A stretch of 64,000 nt of DNA from Acinetobacter terrestris (GTDB lineage Bacteria > Pseudomonadota > Gammaproteobacteria > Pseudomonadales > Moraxellaceae), in NCBI RefSeq assembly GCF_004331155.1, contig NZ_SJNZ01000004.1, positions 62,001 through 126,000 of the forward strand, given 5' to 3'. The notes below the pieces were generated by a model. That model saw nothing but the letters and a program-made list of their open reading frames with translations. It did no database searches and was not told the origin of the DNA. Positions 1 through 9,309 of the stretch are shown here, piece after piece. Position 1 is the first letter of the stretch; each line of letters begins with the position of its first letter. The translations under genes were made by a program, and so were the position numbers.

Positions 1-490
1 TGAATCATGTTTCTACCGTAAATTAACCAAAAATGGCTGGGAAATTGTCGATGCACAATTGAAAGATCCAAGCCAGATTTATGCGGAAAAATCTGCCCAT
101 TCACACAATCCACATACCTTAGTTATGAATGCCTCGACTGCTCAATCTGAACAGGTCGAAGTGCTGGATTATTTGGGTCAGATGATGACCGAGCGCAAAG
201 CGGCAGATCCAGATTCCTCTTATGTGGCGAAGCTGTATCACAAAGGCTTAAATAAAATTTTAGAAAAAGTCGGTGAAGAAAGCATTGAAACCATCATTGC
301 AGCCAAAGACTTTAAAGCTGAAGCGAATGAAGACAATAAGAACGACCTGATTTATGAAGTGGCCGATTTATGGTTCCATACCATTGTCATGCTCGGCTAT
401 TTCGATCTTGAACCGCAACTGGTTTTAAATGAACTTGCGCGTCGCCAAGGTTTATCGGGATTGGTTGAAAAAGCCAACCGTCAGCACTAA
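1..490 (+). CDS. hisIE: Bifunctional phosphoribosyl-AMP cyclohydrolase / phosphoribosyl-ATP pyrophosphatase, 3' part
   Basis: The reading frame is open from base 2, so the gene starts before the window. The first visible residues, including SCFYRKL, match the end of a HisI domain, which opens the ring of phosphoribosyl-AMP. After a linker, the rest is a HisE domain, which hydrolyses phosphoribosyl-ATP, with the acidic helices [11 protein letters not shown] and [13 protein letters not shown] typical of this all-alpha NTP pyrophosphatase fold. Both steps belong to histidine biosynthesis in the cytoplasm. A TTG at 59 could be mistaken for a start, but homology continues upstream of it. The stop lies 4 nt before the next start, so the helicase gene is probably co-transcribed. 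A fused HisIE is usual in enterobacteria and related lineages. Identity is secure; the N-terminal length cannot be seen. Confidence 0.93.
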   Translation, partial: ESCFYRKLTKNGWEIVDAQLKDPSQIYAEKSAHSHNPHTLVMNASTAQSEQVEVLDYLGQMMTERKAADPDSSYVAKLYHKGLNKILEKVGEESIETIIAAKDFKAEANEDNKNDLIYEVADLWFHTIVMLGYFDLEPQLVLNELARRQGLSGLVEKANRQH

Positions 491-494
491 GCCG

Positions 495-2006
495 ATGACT
501 GTGTCTAATTCGCAAAAACCGAGCGCAACCTATGAGCAAGCCATTGCCATAGACAATGCGCGTTTGGGCAAATCCTTTAAAGTAATTGCTTATGCAGGCA
601 CAGGTAAAACCACCACTTTACAAATGATCAGTGATGCCATGCCCGAACGGCGTGGCATGTATCTGGCCTTTAACAAAGCCATTGCTAGTGAGGCGCAAAG
701 TAAATTTCATCGTGGGGTCGACTGCCGTACTTTTCACTCGCTGGCTTTTCGCAGTGTTCCGCGTGGCGTGACCGACAAACTGCGTTTACCGCGTTTAAGT
801 CCAAGTTTTATCGCCAAGGAATATCGCCTGCAACCGATCACCCTGCGCCGGATGATGGGTGGACGTTATGAAAAATACGTGATGATGCCGAGCCGTCTGG
901 CCAGTCTGGTTGCCAATGCAGTCAGTTATTTCTGTTCGACCAGTTCACAATATCCTGCGCCACGTCATCTACAGGCGCCAAGCTGGTTACACCCAGATGA
1001 TATTGATGAATTGCAAAAGCATCTTTATCCCGCAGTTGAACGGCGCTGGTTAGAGTCGATTGACCAGAACCATCAAGCCGGAATTGGTCACGATATTTAC
1101 CTGAAACTTTGGGCTTTATCTGAACCGAATATCCCCACAGATTATGTACTGTTTGATGAAGCACAAGATGCTGATCCATTGATGCTGGGGATTTTACTGC
1201 GTCAAAGGAATACCCAGGTCATTTATGTCGGCGATGCCCATCAACAAATTTATGCATGGCGCGGTGCAGTCAATGCCATGAAGCAGCTGCCCCTGCCTGA
1301 ATCGCGTTTAACCACCTCATTTCGTTTCGGTGAAGAAATTGCCTTGAATGCCAATGCGATTTTGGGTGCTTTAAACGAAACCGTACCTTTACTTGGCAAT
1401 CCACATCTGCATTCCAAAGTAGTCAATAAACCGCATACCAAACAGCGCGATGCGATTTTATGCCGGACCAATGCCCGTGCGATGGAATTGCTACTGTCCG
1501 GTTTGCTGCATGGTGAAAAAGTGAGTCTGCAAGCCGACCATGTTAAATTGAATCGTTTCGTCGATGCTGCCAGCATGCTGAAACAAGGTCGCCGTGTCAC
1601 CGATGTGCCTGAACTGGCCTGGTTTAATTCATGGCATGATGTGCATGAATACTGTGAAACCAATGATGGCAGTGACATTAAACCGTTGGTGAAACTGGTC
1701 GATGATCACGGTACAGATCCACTCAAAAGAGCTTTAGCCCAAATCACCCCGATTGAGCATGCCGACTATATTATTTCGACTGCGCATAAAGCCAAAGGTC
1801 TGGAGTGGGATCGCGTGCATATCGAAGATGACTATCAATTTAAGATCAATGAAAAAGATCATAAAATTAGTGACGAAGAGTTAAGATTACTTTACGTTGC
1901 CTGCACACGTGCTAAAGTAAGTTTGAATATTCACCACATTTACGATTTGATGCAACAACTGAAAAAGCAGATGCCATTATCGCTGCGTAAAGCTGTGGGA
2001 GAATAA
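495..2006 (+). CDS. UvrD/Rep-like superfamily 1 DNA helicase
   Basis: A 503-residue SF1 helicase-like protein. Walker A is AGTGKTT (residues 34-40), the Walker B/DEAQD box is at 221-225, motif III with VGDAHQQIYAWRG starts at 245, the STAHKAKGLEWD motif starts near 428 and the YVACTR motif VI is at 467-472, so all core ATPase and translocation motifs appear intact. It is shorter than UvrD or Rep (about 670-720 residues), so the accessory 1B/2B domains must be reduced. I chose ATG 495, 4 nt after the hisIE stop; an ATG at 429 would overlap hisIE by 62 nt and add residues with no helicase homology. The degenerate P-loop gene follows after 30 nt. A role in DNA repair or in handling unusual DNA is plausible, but the substrate is unknown. 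Confidence 0.85.
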   Translation: MTVSNSQKPSATYEQAIAIDNARLGKSFKVIAYAGTGKTTTLQMISDAMPERRGMYLAFNKAIASEAQSKFHRGVDCRTFHSLAFRSVPRGVTDKLRLPRLSPSFIAKEYRLQPITLRRMMGGRYEKYVMMPSRLASLVANAVSYFCSTSSQYPAPRHLQAPSWLHPDDIDELQKHLYPAVERRWLESIDQNHQAGIGHDIYLKLWALSEPNIPTDYVLFDEAQDADPLMLGILLRQRNTQVIYVGDAHQQIYAWRGAVNAMKQLPLPESRLTTSFRFGEEIALNANAILGALNETVPLLGNPHLHSKVVNKPHTKQRDAILCRTNARAMELLLSGLLHGEKVSLQADHVKLNRFVDAASMLKQGRRVTDVPELAWFNSWHDVHEYCETNDGSDIKPLVKLVDDHGTDPLKRALAQITPIEHADYIISTAHKAKGLEWDRVHIEDDYQFKINEKDHKISDEELRLLYVACTRAKVSLNIHHIYDLMQQLKKQMPLSLRKAVGE

Positions 2007-2036
2007 TTTCAGCTCATTTCGCAATGCAGGTGTTTT

Positions 2037-3404
2037 ATGAAAATCGAATCCGTTCAACTCAAACATGCCCTTCATTTTGCTGACCTCAAGCTGAAATTTA
2101 ATGACAAACCCATCACCCTGATTCTGGGTGATCAAGGCTCGGGCAAAACCGCAATTTTAAAATTCACTTATCAGGCACTGACCTGGTTTGCTGCACGCTA
2201 CAAAGACTTTCGTGCTGCGGGCGTGGTAATGCATGATCAGGACATCATGTTCACGCGGCTACAATCCAAAATTGATATTCGGATTCGTATTCCCAATGAT
2301 ATTGGCACTTTAACCGAAGCCAGTGAACCACAAGACAAAGCACTTTCTTACTGCGACTGGCAGCTGTATAAAACTTTAAATAGTCATGGCATAGGCACCA
2401 GCAAAGCCGAGACCCAGCAATTGGAAAACTTGGTCGAACTTTATCAAAATGCGATCAAACATGACCAGCTGCAAGGCTTGCCTTTAATTGCCTATTACCC
2501 GGCAGAACGCTTTGTCAATGAAATGAATATTCAGAGCAAGAATAATCCGGCCGTTTTCCAGACTTCACATGCCTATGAAATTTCCACTATTCCTTACACC
2601 ACTTTTAACCGTTTTTTTGAGTGGTTTCGTGAAATTAGTGATATTGAAAATGCCCAGATTGCACAGTTATTTCAACAATTGGTGTCCAATCCATCTGTCC
2701 AGAAAAATAGAGACAATGATTTTCTGCAACAACTGGTCAATGCCCAAAAACAAATGAATGCACCGAGCCTAGATGCTTTAAAACAGGCTTTGAACACCGT
2801 CATTCCTGCTTTAGACGACATTTACATGCAGTACCAGCCTAAATTGCAGTTAATGGTGAGCTACCAAGATAAAATCATGCTCTATCAACAACTCTCCAAT
2901 AGCGTTAAAAACTGGATTGCCCTGGTCGGTGATATTGTGCGCCGCTTATCGTTGCTCAACCCGAACAGTCTGTATCCCTGCCTTGAAGGAGATGGGATTT
3001 TATTGATTGATGCGATTGATCACCAGCTTGATCAAAATACCTCTCAAGTCATTTTACAGCGCTTGCATCAGGCTTTTCCGCGTTTACAAATTATTGCGAC
3101 CGGAAACCGGACGGAATTACTGGAACATGCATCTGAATATCAATGCTTAAAACTGGAAAATAAACAGCTCTTTGACATGCAACTGCAACCCTTGCAAGAC
3201 AAGTTTGATACCATTTATGAAAATCTGGTGTTTAATGAAGAAGTGATTGAAACAGACTCATTGCTTGAACCGGAAGTAGAAAGCGTTACCCCACAAACTC
3301 TATTGCAACAGATCCAACAGCATTTAAGCGTGGAACAACAAACCGAATTGCGCCGGTTAATGGATCAGTCAGATGATACTTCATCATCTCATCCCCTGTC
3401 ATAA
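2037..3404 (+). CDS. Degenerate ABC-type/AAA_21-like P-loop protein
   Basis: A 455-residue protein laid out like SMC/RecF/OLD-type ATPases. An intact Walker A, GDQGSGKT, is at residues 31-38, and a middle segment LPLIAYYPAERF resembles the YYP-R segment of COG3950-type ATP-binding proteins. The C-terminal motifs are eroded: the signature usually read as LSDG/LSGG is LSNS (286-289), the Walker B stretch is LLIDAID with alanine at 326 where the catalytic glutamate belongs, and the switch histidine (usually TTHS) is replaced by ATGN at 354-357. It may therefore bind ATP but hydrolyse it poorly. I see no TOPRIM, HNH or other nuclease motif. It lies 30 nt after a helicase gene and was probably transcribed with it. 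The exact function is unknown. Confidence 0.72.
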   Translation: MKIESVQLKHALHFADLKLKFNDKPITLILGDQGSGKTAILKFTYQALTWFAARYKDFRAAGVVMHDQDIMFTRLQSKIDIRIRIPNDIGTLTEASEPQDKALSYCDWQLYKTLNSHGIGTSKAETQQLENLVELYQNAIKHDQLQGLPLIAYYPAERFVNEMNIQSKNNPAVFQTSHAYEISTIPYTTFNRFFEWFREISDIENAQIAQLFQQLVSNPSVQKNRDNDFLQQLVNAQKQMNAPSLDALKQALNTVIPALDDIYMQYQPKLQLMVSYQDKIMLYQQLSNSVKNWIALVGDIVRRLSLLNPNSLYPCLEGDGILLIDAIDHQLDQNTSQVILQRLHQAFPRLQIIATGNRTELLEHASEYQCLKLENKQLFDMQLQPLQDKFDTIYENLVFNEEVIETDSLLEPEVESVTPQTLLQQIQQHLSVEQQTELRRLMDQSDDTSSSHPLS

Positions 3405-3549
3405 GCCAAAAGATTGAATGTCATTCAAAACAGATTCAATATTTTTAAAGCGCCATTTTCAGGAATCATTGTTAAGTGTTCATCTTTTAAGCACTCGACG
3501 CCCAGAAAGAATGGATAAGCGTATAATAGTTGCGTGTGCGCAAAAATAA

Positions 3550-3578
3550 TTGATGTTGTTTTACTCATGTAATAATAT
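3550..3578 (+). promoter_or_regulatory. Candidate sigma-70 promoter of the mrp operon
   Basis: TTGATG at 3550-3555 and TAATAT at 3573-3578 are separated by 17 nt, a good sigma-70 arrangement in the 365 nt gap before mrpA. Transcription would start near 3585 and leave a leader of about 185 nt. Recognised by eye only. Confidence 0.5.
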
Positions 3579-3597
3579 CGAGTATATTTAAAGTTTT

Positions 3598-3620
3598 ATA
3601 GTAAAATCCGATTTTACTAT
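3598..3620. repeat. Perfect 10-bp inverted repeat in the mrp leader
   Basis: ATAGTAAAAT (3598-3607) and ATTTTACTAT (3611-3620) are perfect complements around a 3-nt centre. The site lies just downstream of the candidate mrp promoter start, a position suited to a repressor operator or a leader hairpin. A second inverted repeat, CTTTCAAG (3673-3680) with CTTGAAAG (3719-3726), lies further down the same leader. No uridine run follows either, so they do not look like terminators. Confidence 0.55.
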
Positions 3621-3769
3621 TACTTTTTACAAGTTGCGCAACACAGCTTGTTCTTTCGTATTTTTAATTTGGCTTTCAAGATTGAGAAGTTTGGATGGTT
3701 CTTTGCTGTCCTGTAATCCTTGAAAGATAAAATTCACCCTTGGGTTTTTTACAAACCTGATTCACGACA

Positions 3770-6610
3770 ATGGATATGAGTGTGCTACCGATTATTATAT
3801 TGTTACCGTTAGTATTGGGCACTACCCTTGTCTCGTGGCTGAAGCAATTTTCACGCGGGGCAACGGCTCTAGCGGCTATTGGAGTCAGCTTAAGTAGTCT
3901 GATCTTGTTACTGACTCAAGCAAAACATGTGTTTAATGGCGGAACAATCACCCAAACCTGGGCCTGGTTACCCCAGTTAGGTATCGATTTAAGTTTCCGT
4001 ATGGATGCTTTAGGCCTACTGTTTTCTTTGCTGATTAGCGGTATCGGTACCCTCATTTATATTTATGCCTATTATTATTTAAGCCCTAAAAGTTCCCTAA
4101 GCAAATTGTATATATTGCTGATGCTGTTCATGGCGGCAATGCTGGGAATATCACTTTCCAATAATTTAATTTTATTGATTATTTTTTGGGAACTCACCAG
4201 TATTTCCTCGTTCCTTTTGGTCGGTTACTGGAATAATTACGAAGCTGCGCAACGCGGTTCACGTATGGCACTCACCATCACCGGGATGGGTGGTCTGGCC
4301 ATGCTGGGTGGTTTTATCCTGCTCGGTCAAATAACCGGAACTTATCAGATTGACCAGATTTTAACAATGAAGGATCAAATTCAAAGCCATTCATTGTTTG
4401 TTCCGACCTTGCTACTGATTTTAGTCGGTGCTTTTACCAAAAGTGCCCAGTTCCCGTTTCATTTCTGGCTACCCAATGCCATGGCAGCACCCACGCCTGT
4501 ATCGGCATATCTGCATTCTGCGACCATGGTCAAAGCGGGGATTTTCCTGCTGGCACGTTTTACCCCAATTTTTGTCGGTGCCGCGCTTTATCATAATATT
4601 GTGACTTTTGTGGGATTATTTACCCTGTGCATGGCAGCCTTTTTTGCCATTTTTAAAGAAGATTTAAAAGGCTTACTCGCCTATTCCACCATCAGTCATT
4701 TAGGCTTGATAGTCTGCCTGTTGGGGATTGGCTCACCACTTGCGATTGCTGCTGCAATTTTCCATATTATTAACCATGCGACCTTTAAAGCCGCATTGTT
4801 CATGATTGCCGGAATCATTGATCATGAAACCGGAACCCGTGATTTACGCAAGTTAAATGGTATCTGGCAACTTCTGCCGTTTACTGGGACCCTGACCATG
4901 ATTACGGCGGCTTCAATGGCGGGTGTGCCATTAACCAACGGATTCTTGTCCAAAGAGATGTTCTTTACTGAACTGCTGGCCAATCTTTCTGGTCCAGTGA
5001 TGATTTTCTCGGCGGTGATGGCTACCCTGGCGGGAATCTTTGCAGTGGCTTATTCGGTACGTCTGGTTCATGGGGTGTTTTTCGATGGCCCGCTGGGACC
5101 CAAAGTCCCCAATCAAGATGTGCATGAACCGCCTTTTGGCATGCGTGCACCTGCGCTTTTGCTTGCAGTTTTATGTATTCTGGTCGGTCTGGCCCCTGCC
5201 CTTTTGGTTGAAAACATTGTCAATTCAACTGCGCGTGCCAGCACCCAACTGCCTGACTTTGCCGGTACACATCTAGCTATTTGGCATGGCTTTAATCTGC
5301 CTTTAGTGATGAGTATCATTGCACTGTTGGGAGGAATCATTTTCTATTTCGCTTTTGCCAAAAGCGGTAGAATCCGCGAAATTGACCTTGATCCCGTACT
5401 GGGTAGATTCCAAGGCAGAATCCTGTTTGATTTATTCTTAAAGCATCTGTTACTCAATTCACGCAAATTAAAACGTAAAACTGAAAATGGTTCGCTGCAA
5501 AGCTATTTAACCTGGATTGTATTATTTAGTGCGGCCTTGCTTGCCATGCCGCTGATCAATCAGGGCCTTACCACGGGTACCCGTGAATTAACCCATGCGC
5601 CTGCACTGGCCATTGTCCTGTGGCTGTTATTGTTCTCTGCCTGCTGGATGATGTTGTGGTTTCACCATGAACGGATTAAAGCAGTATTGATTAGCGGTGC
5701 TGTCGGTTTAGTGGTGACCATGGTTTTTGTAACCTTGTCTGCCCCAGATCTGGCTTTAACCCAAATTACTGTAGATGTGGTCACTACCGTACTCTTGCTG
5801 ATGAGTTTATCGCTGCTGCCACAACTGACCCCTTATGAATCCAGTGTCTCGCGTCGTTGGCGTGATGCGATGATTGCCATTGGTGGCGGTCTCGGGATTG
5901 GCTGGATTAGCTGGTTAGTCTTGACGCGTGACCATAACTCGATTTCATGGTTCTTCATGCAGCAATCGATTCCACTCGGCGGTGGTACCAATGTGGTCAA
6001 TGTGATTCTGGTCGACTTCCGTGGTTTCGATACCTTTGGTGAAATTACCGTCCTCGGTATTGCAGCCATTGGTGCCTTATGCTTGATGGATGGCATGCGT
6101 ACACATGGTACAACCATTACACAAGGCTTGACCTATCGCTTTAATCCATCTCCGTTGATGTTCCGGATTACTGCATCCTGGGTTTTACCTTTGGCGCTGG
6201 TGGTGAGTTTATATATTTTCCTTCGCGGTCATAACTTGCCGGGCGGTGGATTTATTGCCGGCCTGATTACTGCTTTAGCTTTAATCATCCAATATATTGC
6301 CCTAGGTCAAGATCAGGCAGAGCAAATGCTGAAAGCCCAATCCGGACGTTTATATGAAATCTGGATTGGTTCAGGTTTGGTCATTGCCGGACTGACCGGA
6401 TTAGGCGCCTGGTTCTGGGGACGTCCATTCCTCACCAGCGCACACATTTACATCTCACCGCCAATTTTGGGTGAAATGCACTTGGCTTCTGCTGCCTTAT
6501 TTGATGTTGGCGTCTATGTCACCGTTGTCGGTGCAACCATGCTGATGATTTCGGTCTTAGGCGACTCACGTCACTCCAGCATGGCTGGCCCAGTACTCCA
6601 GGGAGAATAA
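3770..6610 (+). CDS. mrpA: Na+(K+)/H+ antiporter subunit A fused to subunit B
   Basis: A 946-residue, very hydrophobic membrane protein. The N-terminal two thirds are the MrpA/NuoL-like proton-pumping module, with the proton antiporter core visible around GAFTKSAQFPFHFWLPNAMAAPTP segments and HSATMVKAG. From about residue 790 it becomes an MnhB-type domain (SLYIFLRGHNLPGGGFI), normally a separate protein, so this is the A/B-fused form of group 2 Mrp systems. With the C-G subunits it builds the multi-subunit antiporter that expels Na+ or K+ in exchange for protons, supporting pH and salt homeostasis at the inner membrane. The ATG at 3770 has only a weak ribosome binding site. The next gene starts 1 nt after the stop, showing a tight operon. 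Confidence 0.93.
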   Translation: MDMSVLPIIILLPLVLGTTLVSWLKQFSRGATALAAIGVSLSSLILLLTQAKHVFNGGTITQTWAWLPQLGIDLSFRMDALGLLFSLLISGIGTLIYIYAYYYLSPKSSLSKLYILLMLFMAAMLGISLSNNLILLIIFWELTSISSFLLVGYWNNYEAAQRGSRMALTITGMGGLAMLGGFILLGQITGTYQIDQILTMKDQIQSHSLFVPTLLLILVGAFTKSAQFPFHFWLPNAMAAPTPVSAYLHSATMVKAGIFLLARFTPIFVGAALYHNIVTFVGLFTLCMAAFFAIFKEDLKGLLAYSTISHLGLIVCLLGIGSPLAIAAAIFHIINHATFKAALFMIAGIIDHETGTRDLRKLNGIWQLLPFTGTLTMITAASMAGVPLTNGFLSKEMFFTELLANLSGPVMIFSAVMATLAGIFAVAYSVRLVHGVFFDGPLGPKVPNQDVHEPPFGMRAPALLLAVLCILVGLAPALLVENIVNSTARASTQLPDFAGTHLAIWHGFNLPLVMSIIALLGGIIFYFAFAKSGRIREIDLDPVLGRFQGRILFDLFLKHLLLNSRKLKRKTENGSLQSYLTWIVLFSAALLAMPLINQGLTTGTRELTHAPALAIVLWLLLFSACWMMLWFHHERIKAVLISGAVGLVVTMVFVTLSAPDLALTQITVDVVTTVLLLMSLSLLPQLTPYESSVSRRWRDAMIAIGGGLGIGWISWLVLTRDHNSISWFFMQQSIPLGGGTNVVNVILVDFRGFDTFGEITVLGIAAIGALCLMDGMRTHGTTITQGLTYRFNPSPLMFRITASWVLPLALVVSLYIFLRGHNLPGGGFIAGLITALALIIQYIALGQDQAEQMLKAQSGRLYEIWIGSGLVIAGLTGLGAWFWGRPFLTSAHIYISPPILGEMHLASAALFDVGVYVTVVGATMLMISVLGDSRHSSMAGPVLQGE

Positions 6611-6611
6611 A

Positions 6612-6977
6612 ATGATCAGTATAGAATTTTTGCTCGCCTCGGCTATTGGGTTACTGGCTGCAACGGGAATTTATCTGATTTTACGTGCCCGTACTTTTCC
6701 GGTGGTTTTAGGTCTGGCCATGATTGGGTATGCGGTCAATTTATTCCTGTTCGCGATGGGACGGATTCAGGTCAATGCTCCGGCGGTTCTGACTGAAACC
6801 ACTAAAGCCACCGATCCCCTGCCCCAAGCCCTGGTGTTAACCGCCATTGTGATTGGTTTTGCGACCACGGCTTTTATTGTGCAACTGGCTTTGCGCAGTC
6901 GTTATGAAACAGGTACAGATCATGTTGATGCTAAAGAAGATATTGTGCCGATTGACCCGCGTGAGGATCAGCCTTAA
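6612..6977 (+). CDS. mrpC: Na+(K+)/H+ antiporter subunit C
   Basis: A 121-residue protein with three predicted membrane segments, homologous to NuoK of complex I. The block VVLGLAMIGYAVNLFLFAMGR and the later DPLPQALVLTAIVIGFA segment, whose latter part is the best conserved stretch of MnhC/MrpC, are both present. It sits in the membrane between the A and D antiporter-like subunits and helps build the ion path. The C-terminal tail is charged and cytoplasmic. The ATG follows the mrpA stop by 1 nt with a GGAG site inside the end of mrpA, and the stop overlaps the mrpD start by one base, suggesting coupled translation. Confidence 0.93.
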   Translation: MISIEFLLASAIGLLAATGIYLILRARTFPVVLGLAMIGYAVNLFLFAMGRIQVNAPAVLTETTKATDPLPQALVLTAIVIGFATTAFIVQLALRSRYETGTDHVDAKEDIVPIDPREDQP

Positions 6978-8785
6978 TGAATGCTGTCATCCAGTTTTGG
7001 ACTGAACATAGCCCTATTTTTAGTATTTTAATTCCAGCTTTTACTGCTTTTTTATTGGTTATTCTGGGGAATCCGGGCGCAGGCGCATTGTCTGGCGATT
7101 GGCGTCAACCTTGGCGTCGTGGAATTAGTTACGTTTCCTCAATTCTAGGTTTAGCTACTGCGATTGTTTATCTGATTTCGGCCAGCAGCGGTCAAATCAG
7201 CACTTATAATTTAGGTGAATGGTCTGCACCTTTCGGGATTGTTCTGGTTCTGGATCAACTCTCTGCATTAATGATCGTGCTGACGTATGCCTTGGCGACC
7301 CCGATTTTATGGTTTGCCAGTCATGAATGGGATATACGCGGCCGTTATTTCCATGCCATGTTCCATTTCTTGCTGATGGGTTTGTGCGGTGCATTCCTGA
7401 CAGGTGACTTATTTAACTTATTTGTGTTCTTTGAAATTTTGTTGATGGCCTCCTATGTCCTGTTGGTACACGGACAAGGTAAGGCACGCTTTCAACTCGG
7501 CATTCATTACGTCACCATTAACTTGCTGGCCTCTGCCCTGTTCCTGATTGGACTTGGCATTATTTACGGCAGTGTCGGCAGTTTAAACATGGCAGATGTC
7601 GCACGCTTAATTCCCCTATTAGAACCAGATCAGCATAAACTTGCCGTCGCGGGCGGCTTGTTGTTATTTGTGGTCTTTGGGATTAAAGCCGCCATGTTGC
7701 CGGTCGGTTTCTGGTTACCGAAAACCTATGCGGTGGCAACGACACCTGTCGCAGCCATTTTTACCATTATGACCAAAATGGGCATCTATGCCATCCTGCG
7801 TGTTAATGGCACCATCTTTGAAGATGATTTAAGCCACAGCATTCTGGCAAACTGGTTGCTTCCGATTGGTTTAATCACCTCTCTCTACGGTGCAATCGGC
7901 GCGATTGGGGCAGAACGCTTGCGTCGTTTTGTCGGTTTTATGATTCTGTCCTCGATCGGAACCATCTTGATCGCGATTTCGCTGTTTAATACCTTGGCAT
8001 GGGCGGCAGCACTTTATTATTTAGTCCATAGCACCCTGATTGGGGCTGCATTTTATTTGCTCTCGGGCTGGATTACTTCACAACGTGGCGTATTCAAGGA
8101 CCATTTCAATATTGCACCACAAATGAAACAACACAAAGTGGTGTCATTGGTGTTCTTTTTAATTGCTTTGATGATGGCAGGCTTACCTCCATTTAGTGGC
8201 TTTTTGGGCAAGGTCTTTATCTTGCAAGCCACTTCACACTCACCTTATCAACTGGTGATTATTGCTGTGGTACTGATGGTCAGCTTACTGAGCATTATTG
8301 CCTTTACCCGAATTGGCTTTGTGCTGTTTTGGCGTGCTACTACACCCGAAGACAATGCCACCACTGATGAGTTTAAAATCTATCAGGCTTTGCCTGAGCA
8401 ATCGCCTGCACGAAATGACAAAACCATCTATTTACTGCTTTCAGGCTTAATCGTATATATGGTTTGTGCCAGTCCGATTCAGCGCTATATGTTTAATACG
8501 GCTGAACAAATCCAAAATAATGCCTTGTATGAAGGGATCATTCTGCATAAAGATGCCCTTAATCAGGTGATTAGCGTTCAGCCTTATAACCCTGAAAACC
8601 TGCCTGAAACCAAATATGGGGGTGAAAGCGTAGATCCAAATGCACATCTCATTCCTTATTTGATTCCCACAGAGACTCTAGAAGGTGAACACATTTCAGA
8701 GTATAAGCAGCGTCAAATTGAAGAGCAGAACATGCAGAAGGCGGTTCATCCGGATGATGCCAAGCTTAAACCTAGGGAGCCTTAA
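6977..8785 (+). CDS. mrpD: Na+(K+)/H+ antiporter subunit D
   Basis: A 602-residue membrane protein of the NuoM/NuoN-like antiporter family, the second proton-translocating subunit of the Mrp complex. The core includes FFEILLMASYVLLVHG with the conserved glutamate on a membrane helix, FGIKAAMLPVGFWLPKTYA and the HSTLIGAAFYLLSG block. The last 90 or so residues are hydrophilic, rich in proline and charge, and make it longer than the roughly 500-560 residues common for MrpD; this tail should lie in the cytoplasm or periplasm and has no motif I recognise. Its start shares one base with the mrpC stop, and mrpE follows after 2 nt. Confidence 0.93.
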   Translation: MNAVIQFWTEHSPIFSILIPAFTAFLLVILGNPGAGALSGDWRQPWRRGISYVSSILGLATAIVYLISASSGQISTYNLGEWSAPFGIVLVLDQLSALMIVLTYALATPILWFASHEWDIRGRYFHAMFHFLLMGLCGAFLTGDLFNLFVFFEILLMASYVLLVHGQGKARFQLGIHYVTINLLASALFLIGLGIIYGSVGSLNMADVARLIPLLEPDQHKLAVAGGLLLFVVFGIKAAMLPVGFWLPKTYAVATTPVAAIFTIMTKMGIYAILRVNGTIFEDDLSHSILANWLLPIGLITSLYGAIGAIGAERLRRFVGFMILSSIGTILIAISLFNTLAWAAALYYLVHSTLIGAAFYLLSGWITSQRGVFKDHFNIAPQMKQHKVVSLVFFLIALMMAGLPPFSGFLGKVFILQATSHSPYQLVIIAVVLMVSLLSIIAFTRIGFVLFWRATTPEDNATTDEFKIYQALPEQSPARNDKTIYLLLSGLIVYMVCASPIQRYMFNTAEQIQNNALYEGIILHKDALNQVISVQPYNPENLPETKYGGESVDPNAHLIPYLIPTETLEGEHISEYKQRQIEEQNMQKAVHPDDAKLKPREP

Positions 8786-8787
8786 AC

Positions 8788-9309
8788 ATGAAAAAAATAT
8801 CGTTCTGGGAAAACTGGCTACCTCATCCATTTGTATCTGTGATAGTGGCTTTAAGCTGGATCATGCTGACACATAGCCTGGATGCTGCAACACTGCTTAT
8901 GGCATTGCTGCTCGGGATTCTGATTCCGCGTCTGGTACAACCCTTTATTAGCCGTACTCCCGATATCAACTGGATATTGGCTTTAAAGCTGTTCTTTGTG
9001 GTGTTGTGGGATATTATTATTTGTAATATCAAAGTGGCTAAGCTGGTCCTTGGACCGACACGCAACCTGCATCCCAAATGGTTTCGCGTGCCTTTAGAGA
9101 CCCAGCATGAACAGGTCAATGTATTGCTCGCACTGATTATTACGACCACGCCGGGTACAGTAACTGCAGGAATTGACGATGCTCGTGGTGATATTCTGGT
9201 GCATGCTTTAAGCACAGATGATTCCGACACTGACATTCTCGAAATTAAAAATCGTTATGAAAAAGTACTCATGGCTATTTTTGCTGTGGAATTAGGAGAA
9301 GATTCATGA
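8788..9309 (+). CDS. mrpE: Na+/H+ antiporter subunit E
   Basis: A 173-residue protein with two or three N-terminal membrane helices and a soluble C-terminal domain, as usual for MnhE/MrpE. The segment LIITTTPGTVTAGIDDARGDILVHAL is the conserved family block (the PGTV turn followed by a short beta-rich domain). MrpE is a structural subunit needed for full activity of the complex rather than an ion-translocating one. Its stop overlaps the start of mrpF by 4 nt (ATGA), an arrangement typical of translational coupling. Confidence 0.92.
   Translation: MKKISFWENWLPHPFVSVIVALSWIMLTHSLDAATLLMALLLGILIPRLVQPFISRTPDINWILALKLFFVVLWDIIICNIKVAKLVLGPTRNLHPKWFRVPLETQHEQVNVLLALIITTTPGTVTAGIDDARGDILVHALSTDDSDTDILEIKNRYEKVLMAIFAVELGEDS

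Noticed and set aside
429..494. Helicase start at ATG 429
   Set aside because: It overlaps hisIE by 62 nt and adds residues without helicase similarity; ATG 495 follows the hisIE stop directly.
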